Of a DNA stretch of 64,000 nucleotides, positions 58,903 through 64,000 are shown piece after piece. Under the pieces are notes generated by a model, which was not told the DNA's origin, searched no databases, and saw only the letters and a program-made list of their open reading frames with translations. The stretch comes from Amycolatopsis thermoflava N1165 (GTDB lineage: Bacteria > Actinomycetota > Actinomycetes > Mycobacteriales > Pseudonocardiaceae). A program made the translations under genes and the position numbers. The first letter of the stretch is position 1. The number at the start of each line of letters is the position of its first letter. The stretch covers positions 981,731 through 1,045,730 of the forward strand of contig NZ_KI421511.1 of assembly GCF_000473265.1 (NCBI RefSeq), in the 5' to 3' direction.

Positions 58903-60156
58903 GTGGCTCGTCTGGCCCAGACCGCCGGTCTCACCGACGTGCAGTCGGAGATCCTGTCCACGGTTCGCTCGTTCGTGGACAAGGAGATCATCCCGCACGC
59001 CCAGGAGCTGGAGCACGCGGACGCCTACCCGGCGGACATCGTCGAGGGCATGAAGGAGATGGGCCTGTTCGGGATCACGATCCCGGAGGAGTACGGCGGG
59101 CTGGGCGAGTCGCTGCTGACCTACGCGCTCGTGGTCGAGGAGATCGCGCGCGGCTGGATGAGCGTCTCGGGTGTCATCAACACGCACTTCATCGTGGCGC
59201 ACATGATCTCCCGGCACGGCACGCCGGAGCAGAAGCAGAAGTACCTGCCGAAGATGGCGGCGGGCGAGGTCCGCGGTTCGTTCTCGATGTCCGAGCCCGA
59301 CCTCGGCTCGGACGTGGCGGCCATCAAGACCCGCGCGCGGCGGGACGGCAATGGGGGTACCCCCGCCAGTGGGGGCGTAGCCGGCGGGGGAGACTACGTC
59401 ATCGACGGGTCGAAGATGTGGCTGACCAACGGCGGCTCGTCGAACCTGATCGCGTTGCTGGTGCGCACCGACGAAGGCGCGGAGAAGGCCCACCAGAACC
59501 TGACGACGTTCCTGGTGGAGAAGCCGGAGGGCTTCGGCGAGGTGGCGCCGGGGCTCACCATCCCGGGCAAGATCGACAAGATGGGTTACAAGGGCGTCGA
59601 CACCACCGAGGCGGTGTTCGACGGCTTCCGCATCCCCGCCTCGCAGGTCCTCGGCGAGGCGCCGGGCAGGGGTTTTGCGTTCATGATGGACGGCATCGAG
59701 GTCGGCCGGGTCAACGTGGCGGCGCGGGCGTGCGGCATCGCGATCCGGGCGTTCGAGCTGGCGGTGGAGTACGCGCAGCAGCGCAGGACGTTCGGCAAGC
59801 CGATCGCCCAGCACCAGGCCATCGCGTTCAAGCTCGCGGAGATGGCCACCAAGGTCGAGGCGGCGCACCTGATGATGGTCAACGCGGCGCGGCTGAAGGA
59901 CACCGGCGAGCGCAACGACGTGGCGGCGGGCATGGCGAAGCTCATCGCCTCCGAGTACTGCGCCGAGGTCACCCAGGAGGCGTTCCGCATCCACGGCGGC
60001 TACGGCTACAGCAAGGAGTACGAGATCGAGCGCCTGATGCGGGAGGCGCCGTTCCTGCTCATCGGCGAGGGCACCAGCGAGATCCAGAAGACGATCATCA
60101 GCCGCGGCCTGCTGCGCGAGTACCAGGTCAAGAGCCGGCTTCCTGCGCGGCGCTGA
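58903..60156 (+). CDS. Acyl-CoA dehydrogenase with a glycine-rich insert
   Basis: 417 residues. N-terminal helices, FSMSEPDLGSDVAAIKTRA and MWLTNGGSSNLIALLVRT in the beta domain, IDKMGYKGVDTTEAVFDGFRIPASQVLGE, GRVNVAARACGIAIRAFELAVEYAQQRRTFGKPIAQHQAIAFKLAEMA, HGGYGYSKEYEIERLMREAPFLLIGEGTSEIQ. Residues ~149-163 (DGNGGTPASGGVAGG) are an extra glycine-rich loop coded by a GC palindrome. GTG 58903 chosen because GAGGAG lies six bases before it; TTG 58897 would overlap the LLM stop. It introduces a C=C into an acyl-CoA. Confidence 0.93.
   Translation: MARLAQTAGLTDVQSEILSTVRSFVDKEIIPHAQELEHADAYPADIVEGMKEMGLFGITIPEEYGGLGESLLTYALVVEEIARGWMSVSGVINTHFIVAHMISRHGTPEQKQKYLPKMAAGEVRGSFSMSEPDLGSDVAAIKTRARRDGNGGTPASGGVAGGGDYVIDGSKMWLTNGGSSNLIALLVRTDEGAEKAHQNLTTFLVEKPEGFGEVAPGLTIPGKIDKMGYKGVDTTEAVFDGFRIPASQVLGEAPGRGFAFMMDGIEVGRVNVAARACGIAIRAFELAVEYAQQRRTFGKPIAQHQAIAFKLAEMATKVEAAHLMMVNAARLKDTGERNDVAAGMAKLIASEYCAEVTQEAFRIHGGYGYSKEYEIERLMREAPFLLIGEGTSEIQKTIISRGLLREYQVKSRLPARR
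59353..59391 (+). repeat. GC palindrome inserted inside the acyl-CoA dehydrogenase gene
   Basis: GGGGGTACCCCC (59353-59364) is a perfect 12-bp palindrome followed by CGCCAGTGGGGGCG and GGCGGGGG. It codes in frame for the glycine-rich loop that family members lack. I recall similar GGGGGTACCCCCGCC-type repeats scattered in actinomycete genomes. Confidence 0.5.
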
Positions 60157-60755
60157 CGACCGCGGCGCCGGCTCGAGGTGCGGCTCACGCTCAGCTTCGG
60201 CAGGCGGTGATGTACTGACCGCACACCACACGGCTCGGGCTGTTTGTCGCGCCCCTGCGAGGGGTGCGATCCGGCGCAGCACCGGAACCGTAGGACTTCC
60301 CGGCCGGCGCCACCATGGTCGATGGTGTCGGCGTCGGTCGTGTCGGTCCAGTGGCTGCGGTAGTCGCCGTCGGGGTCGAGCAGGTAGGTGATGGCCGTGT
60401 GCGGGACGGCGTAGCCGTCGGGGTCGTCGGGATCGGGCCGGCGACGGGCGAAGACGCCGAAGGCCCGGCGGGCCGCGTCGGTCTGTTCGGCGGTGCCGGT
60501 GAGCCCGGTGAACCGCGGATAGCCGGTTTCCAGGAACTGCCGCAGGACTTCGGGCGTGTCGCGGTCGGGGTCGACGGTGATGTAGAGCGCCTCGACCTCG
60601 GCGGAGGCGAGCGCCTCCGACAGGCGGCCGAGCGCTCGTGGACAGACCACGCGGCAGTGGGTGAAGCCGAACAACACGACGGTCCAGCGGCCGCGGTAGC
60701 TGGCTTCCGTCACCGGGGTTCCATGGTGGTCAACCAGGGTGAAGGTGGGTTTCAT
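60006..60755 (-). CDS. SCO1/SenC-family protein with lost C-terminal end
   Basis: The thioredoxin-like core is residues 1-145 (60321-60755): copper ligands Cys34 and Cys38 in FTHCRVVCPRALGRL and His119 in AVPHTAITYLLDPDG. There is no signal peptide or membrane anchor. Relatives end soon after the DTTDADTI helix; here the frame runs on for ~104 residues without similarity and enters the antisense of the acyl-CoA dehydrogenase before stopping at 60006. The true end was probably lost by a deletion or frameshift in the gap. ATG 60755 overlaps the stop of the LDI-like gene. Role: copper or redox chaperone, possibly now inactive. Confidence 0.72.
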   Translation of the reverse strand: MKPTFTLVDHHGTPVTEASYRGRWTVVLFGFTHCRVVCPRALGRLSEALASAEVEALYITVDPDRDTPEVLRQFLETGYPRFTGLTGTAEQTDAARRAFGVFARRRPDPDDPDGYAVPHTAITYLLDPDGDYRSHWTDTTDADTIDHGGAGREVLRFRCCAGSHPSQGRDKQPEPCGVRSVHHRLPKLSVSRTSSRRRGRQRRAGSRLLTWYSRSRPRLMIVFWISLVPSPMSRNGASRIRRSISYSLL

Positions 60756-62191
60756 GACAGGGGCTCCACGATGATGTCGTGCGCGGGTCCGGGCGGCACC
60801 ACGAAGTCCGGTGTGGACACCGTCGAGCCGTTGAGCCGCCACCGTTCGGGGAGGCGGCCGAAGGTCACGGTGCCGCCGCCGGGTACGGCCGGGTTGATCC
60901 GCACCCGCGCGTGCAGGACGCCGTCGATCACTTCGGCGCGGCTGACGTCGACGTTGCGGTCCACGGCGACGATCGCGGGCTCGGTGAAATGCCCGTCCGG
61001 CCAGGGGGCCTGGTAGAGGCCGCGCAGGCCGTCGGGCACGTTGAGCCGGGCGTAGCCGAGCAGGACGTTGCCGCTCATCGGTTCGATCTCCGTACGGTTT
61101 CCGTCCTCGTCGGTCAGCGTGTCGTTGCGCGGGTAGTAGAGCCCGCCGTCGCGCCACACCGGGGAGAAGAACCGGTCGGCGTGGCCGAGTAGACCGTCCA
61201 CAGTGGCCTTGTCGCCCATCTCGGCGGCCCAGGCGGCGACCCAGCCGAAGTCGCAGGTGTCGGCGACGACGCGCTGGCCCATGACCTCTCGCGCCGGCGC
61301 CGAGGGCACCGACAGGGTGCCGTCCGGGCCGGGGATCAGGAAGTCGCTGACCTGCCGCGGGTAGTGCTGGTGCACGAAGTCGCTGTTCCACATGTTCATC
61401 AGCGCCCCGCACCAGGCGTCCACCCACGGTGAGGGCACCTCGTTCGGCCGGACCCGCCGTGAATCCGCGAGCATCATCGTGTTGTAGTGGCCGCCCGCGT
61501 CGAGCCGGCCGAAGTCGGCCCAGGCCTGCTCGTACCCGGCGACGACCTCCTCGGCGCGGTGGCCGCCGGTGAGCAGGTCGTGCAGCCGGAAGCCGAGGAT
61601 GGCGGGCTGGTTGCAGATCTGGAAGATGCAGTTGGGTTCACACGCGACGCCGAGGTAGCCGTTGGCCACCATCTGCCAGTACAGGTGCTCGGTGAGCGAG
61701 TCGCGGTCGTAGGCGAACCGCTTCTCGCCCCCGCCCCAGAAGAACGACCAGTGCCGGAAGGTCAGCGATTCCGGCCGGGCGAAGCGGTCGTCGGTGAAGA
61801 GGTAGTCGTGCAGCAGCGCGGTGGACTGCACGTAGGCGCTGTACATGATGTTGTCGCGGACGACCGGGTCCCATTCCTCACCGAGCTCGCCGAGGTGGGC
61901 GTTGAACACCGAACCACCGCGGCTGACGTCCCGCCAGTACAGCCACACTTCGGGCTCCAGCAGTTTGGTGATCAGTCGCTGGATCGTCGGCTGGAACAGC
62001 CCCGGCGCGGCGGGCAGCCGGTGCCGGTGGGTCAGCGCCAGCCCGTAGATCATGTAGGCGAGCTGGAACCGGTAGCCACCGAAGTCGTCCTGGCTCACCC
62101 CCTTGCCCTGCATCAGCGACCAGTCGTTGGTCTGCTGCCGCGACAGGTTGTCCCAGTGCCGCAGGTGCCCCAGCTGCTCGGTCGTCAGCAT
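60752..62191 (-). CDS. Linalool dehydratase/isomerase (LDI)-family protein
   Basis: 479 residues, probably an (alpha/alpha)6 barrel. Compared from memory with Castellaniella LDI: RFQLAYMIYGLAL, EPEVWLYWRD, DPVVRDNIMY, GVACEPNCIFQICNQP (Cys184-Glu185-Pro186 and Cys193 at the same spacing as the two active-site Cys of LDI), and WVDAWCGALMNMW followed by HYPRQVSDF. The position of the LDI catalytic His (NIMYKGH) holds Tyr120 (NIMYSAY). It has no signal peptide, unlike LDI, and a ~120-residue C-terminal extension with beta character. Overlaps its two neighbours by ATGA. May act on a tertiary or allylic alcohol. Confidence 0.72.
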   Translation of the reverse strand: MLTTEQLGHLRHWDNLSRQQTNDWSLMQGKGVSQDDFGGYRFQLAYMIYGLALTHRHRLPAAPGLFQPTIQRLITKLLEPEVWLYWRDVSRGGSVFNAHLGELGEEWDPVVRDNIMYSAYVQSTALLHDYLFTDDRFARPESLTFRHWSFFWGGGEKRFAYDRDSLTEHLYWQMVANGYLGVACEPNCIFQICNQPAILGFRLHDLLTGGHRAEEVVAGYEQAWADFGRLDAGGHYNTMMLADSRRVRPNEVPSPWVDAWCGALMNMWNSDFVHQHYPRQVSDFLIPGPDGTLSVPSAPAREVMGQRVVADTCDFGWVAAWAAEMGDKATVDGLLGHADRFFSPVWRDGGLYYPRNDTLTDEDGNRTEIEPMSGNVLLGYARLNVPDGLRGLYQAPWPDGHFTEPAIVAVDRNVDVSRAEVIDGVLHARVRINPAVPGGGTVTFGRLPERWRLNGSTVSTPDFVVPPGPAHDIIVEPLS

Positions 62192-62994
62192 CACGCCCCC
62201 TGCACGTTCTGACGGGCCAGCCAGCCCAGGGCGGAGTCGGCGACGGCGCGCCAGCCGCTGTCGAGCACCAGGGAGTGGCCGCGGCCGGGGAACTGCTTGA
62301 GTTCGGTGATGGCGGTGGAGTCGCCGTAGAGCTTGAACGCGGCGCGAGTGACCACGTCGGGGACGGTGTGGTCGGCCTGACCCGAGATCAGCAGCAGCGG
62401 GCCCCGCTCGCCGTTGCCGGTGTTCACCTTCGCGGGGGAGTTCTTGGTGAAGTTGGCGAACGCGGCCTCGAACAGCGGCCGCCCGGGCGAGGGGATGGTG
62501 TGTGCCTCGTAGAGCCGCTTCGACTCCTCCTCGGAGATCGCGTTTCCGAAGCCGTAGCGGAACTGCTTCGCCGTCAGGGACACGGCGCGCTTCTTGTTGG
62601 CCGGGTTGCCCAGCACCGGGAAGGCGGACCGCAGCTGCGCGAACGGCAGCGGTTTGACGCCCTTGATCTGGGCCGGGTCGATCGCGACCGCGGCCCGGCC
62701 GTGGCCCTCGCCGAGCAGCTTCTGCGCGATCAAGCCGCCGAAGGAGTGCCCGATGAGCACCGGGGCCGTCGGCAGCCCGGTGATGATGCCGCGGTAGTGC
62801 TCGGTGACGTCGTCGATGCCGTGCCCGGCGACCGCCTCGGGGTTCGCGCGAGCCGCCTCGACGGTGGGTTCCTCGCCCGGCCATCCCGGCATGAGCGGGG
62901 AGTAGCCGTTGGCGGCGAACAGGTCGGCCCAGGGCTGCCACGACGACGCGTGCAGCCAGAGGCCGTGGATGAAAACGACGGGGGTGGTGGTCAT
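62191..62994 (-). CDS. Alpha/beta hydrolase
   Basis: 267 residues. FIHGLWLHASSWQPWADLF oxyanion region, VLIGHSFGGLIAQKLLG nucleophile elbow, GQADHTVP acid region and GRGHSLVLDSGW for the His. The lid segment (FGNAISEEESKRLYEAHTIPSPGRPLFEAAFANFT) is typical of esterase or haloperoxidase-like members. ATG 62994 after GAGGAG. Its stop overlaps the LDI-like start. 66 bases downstream of the LuxR gene. Substrate unknown, but linked to the LDI-like enzyme. Confidence 0.88.
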   Translation of the reverse strand: MTTTPVVFIHGLWLHASSWQPWADLFAANGYSPLMPGWPGEEPTVEAARANPEAVAGHGIDDVTEHYRGIITGLPTAPVLIGHSFGGLIAQKLLGEGHGRAAVAIDPAQIKGVKPLPFAQLRSAFPVLGNPANKKRAVSLTAKQFRYGFGNAISEEESKRLYEAHTIPSPGRPLFEAAFANFTKNSPAKVNTGNGERGPLLLISGQADHTVPDVVTRAAFKLYGDSTAITELKQFPGRGHSLVLDSGWRAVADSALGWLARQNVQGA

Positions 62995-63060
62995 TGTGCG
63001 CTCCTCGATCCGGTGTTGCTTGCCTGGATCAATGGTGCGGCGGCCGTCAGAGCCGTCGAA

Positions 63061-63999
63061 TCAGTCGGATGACTGTACTTCGAGTCGCTCGAGTGCGTCG
63101 CGCAGCGCGGCGCGGCTGGTGATGCCCAGCTTGGGGAAGATCCGGTACAGGTGCGAGCCGACCGTGCGCGGCGACAGGTAGAGCCGGGTGCCGATCTCCT
63201 TGTTCGTCAGTCCGCCGGCCGCCAGCTCGGCGATCTGCCGCTCCTGCACCGTCAGCACGACGGGGGCCCCGGTCTTGAAACTCGCCCCGGCGGCCCGCAG
63301 CTCGGTGCGTGCGCGCTCGGCCCAGCCCTGCGCGCCGATCCGCTCGAACCCCTCGGCGGCGCGGCTGAGCTGGTCGCGCGCGTGCGCGGGGCGGCGGACC
63401 CGCCGCAGCCACGTGCCGTAGGCGAGGCGGATGCGGTTGGAGTCGAACGGGAACAGCGCCGCTCCGGGCAGGGCGAGCGCGGCGTCGAAATCCGGCTCCT
63501 CCGAGGTCATCGCCAGTGCGCCCGCGGTGAGCAGCGCCAGGCGGGGCGAGATGTCCGGCAATCCGGCGTCGCGGGCGGCGAGAGCGTGCCGCCGGGCCTC
63601 GTCCGGCCGTCCGCTGTGCAGCGCGGCTTCGACCAGGTCCAGCAGGGTGCGGTGAGCCTGCTGCACGTACGGGGTGAAGGTGCCCGGCGTGGTGACCGTG
63701 GTCGCGAAGCGGTAGGCGGTCTCGTAGTCGCCCGCACCCAGCGCGGACAGGGCACCGATCGCGTGGGCGTAGTTGGTGAGGAAGCCGATGCCGCGTGGGC
63801 CGGCCCAGGACTCCAGCGCGGTCCGGTGCCCGGCAGCCGCTTCGTGGTCGCCCCGTGCCGCGGCCACCAGGCCGAGGAACGCGCGGAACTGGTACCCGAA
63901 CAGGGTGTAGCCGTGCCGGGTGGTCAGCTCGAGTCCGCGATGACCGGCCGCCTCGGCGTCGGTCCACTGTCCGGTGTTGATCTGGTCGAGCATCACCAC
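63061..63999 (-). CDS. LuxR-family regulator, C-terminal part (5' truncated by the window edge)
   Basis: The frame is open at the right edge, so the start is outside. The visible 312 residues begin with helical, TPR-like repeats rich in Ala/Arg (GYQFRAFLGLVAAARGDHEAAAGHRTALESWAG; ALGAGDYETAYRFATTV; ALHSGRPDEARRHALAARDAG), and end in a LuxR helix-turn-helix (LTVQERQIAELAAGGLTNKEIGTRLYLSPRTVGSHLYRIFPKLGITSRAALRDAL). This is the C-terminal part of a large AAA-ATPase LuxR (LAL) regulator. Probably activates the hydrolase-LDI-SCO genes that follow on the same strand. Confidence 0.88.
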   Translation of the reverse strand: MVMLDQINTGQWTDAEAAGHRGLELTTRHGYTLFGYQFRAFLGLVAAARGDHEAAAGHRTALESWAGPRGIGFLTNYAHAIGALSALGAGDYETAYRFATTVTTPGTFTPYVQQAHRTLLDLVEAALHSGRPDEARRHALAARDAGLPDISPRLALLTAGALAMTSEEPDFDAALALPGAALFPFDSNRIRLAYGTWLRRVRRPAHARDQLSRAAEGFERIGAQGWAERARTELRAAGASFKTGAPVVLTVQERQIAELAAGGLTNKEIGTRLYLSPRTVGSHLYRIFPKLGITSRAALRDALERLEVQSSD

Positions 64000-64000
64000 G

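Noticed and set aside
60241..60320. A possible structured RNA or riboswitch between the convergent acyl-CoA dehydrogenase and SCO genes
   Set aside because: Only a 5-bp hairpin (CCCCT-GCG-AGGGG) is visible, no conserved riboswitch core, and the place between convergent ends is wrong for a leader.
1..64000. CRISPR arrays, tRNA/rRNA genes, prophage or a complete transposon
   Set aside because: No regularly spaced repeats, no tRNA-like cloverleaf or rRNA segment, no phage genes and only one transposase remnant were recognised by eye. A dedicated scan was not possible.

Overview
The window is about 70% G+C, has dense same-strand gene runs joined by ATGA/GTGA stop-start overlaps, and uses many GTG/TTG starts. 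Together with several F420/LLM-type flavoproteins, an NDMA-type (mycofactocin-associated) alcohol dehydrogenase, a fused IorAB 2-oxoacid oxidoreductase and three MHS-type MFS transporters, this points to a soil actinomycete. My best guess is Pseudonocardiaceae, Amycolatopsis-like; the guess rests on general resemblance, not a search. No tRNA, rRNA, CRISPR array, prophage or intact insertion sequence was seen.

Layout. 0-6.9 kb: a 5'-truncated DUF2182 membrane protein, an MmyB-type regulator divergent from an aldo/keto reductase, then a self-sufficient CYP116B-type P450 with an MFS transporter behind it and a divergent IclR regulator. 7.0-12.7 kb: a putative GntR regulon (CMD-family protein plus 3-hydroxyisobutyrate-dehydrogenase-like enzyme, the GntR gene, an old-yellow-enzyme/hydrolase operon and a divergent MFS gene), tied together by three copies of an ATTACNGTAAT-like palindrome. 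12.8-17.0 kb: an IclR gene divergent from a coupled CapA - polysaccharide deacetylase - M20 amidohydrolase operon. 17.0-19.3 kb: an LLM monooxygenase/FMN reductase pair divergent from MarR. 19.4-19.9 kb: a decayed Ca2+/cation antiporter gene. 20.0-23.5 kb: LysR divergent from an epoxide hydrolase and a fumarylacetoacetase-SRPBCC fusion, followed by the scar of an IS5-like element.

23.7-33.1 kb is a nine-gene minus-strand operon: Rieske oxygenase, its reductase, class II aldolase, MBL hydrolase, a complete CUT2-type ABC importer, alpha/beta hydrolase and NDMA-type alcohol dehydrogenase, divergent from an IclR gene. It reads as an import-and-oxygenase pathway for an aromatic or similar substrate. 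34.9-58.9 kb begins with a TetR gene, followed by an MFS - MmgE/PrpD unit and then a very long run (hyuA, hyuB, acyl-CoA ligase, cyclase, Cys-less thiolase-like protein, DUF35, LLM, IorAB fusion, GlcD-like oxidase, zinc reductase, Mct-like CoA-transferase, aldehyde dehydrogenase, then a secreted propeller protein, another LLM and an acyl-CoA dehydrogenase). The two units start from nearly identical promoter/operator blocks (24 of 28 bases), so they are probably co-regulated by the TetR protein. This is the best candidate for an undescribed pathway: HyuAB-type ATP-dependent ring opening or carboxylation, CoA activation, retro-aldol cleavage, 2-hydroxyacid to 2-oxoacid to acyl-CoA conversion, and CoA transfer.

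60.0-64.0 kb: a minus-strand group of a 5'-truncated LuxR regulator, alpha/beta hydrolase, a linalool dehydratase/isomerase-family protein in which a family His appears as Tyr, and an SCO1-like protein that has lost its natural end.
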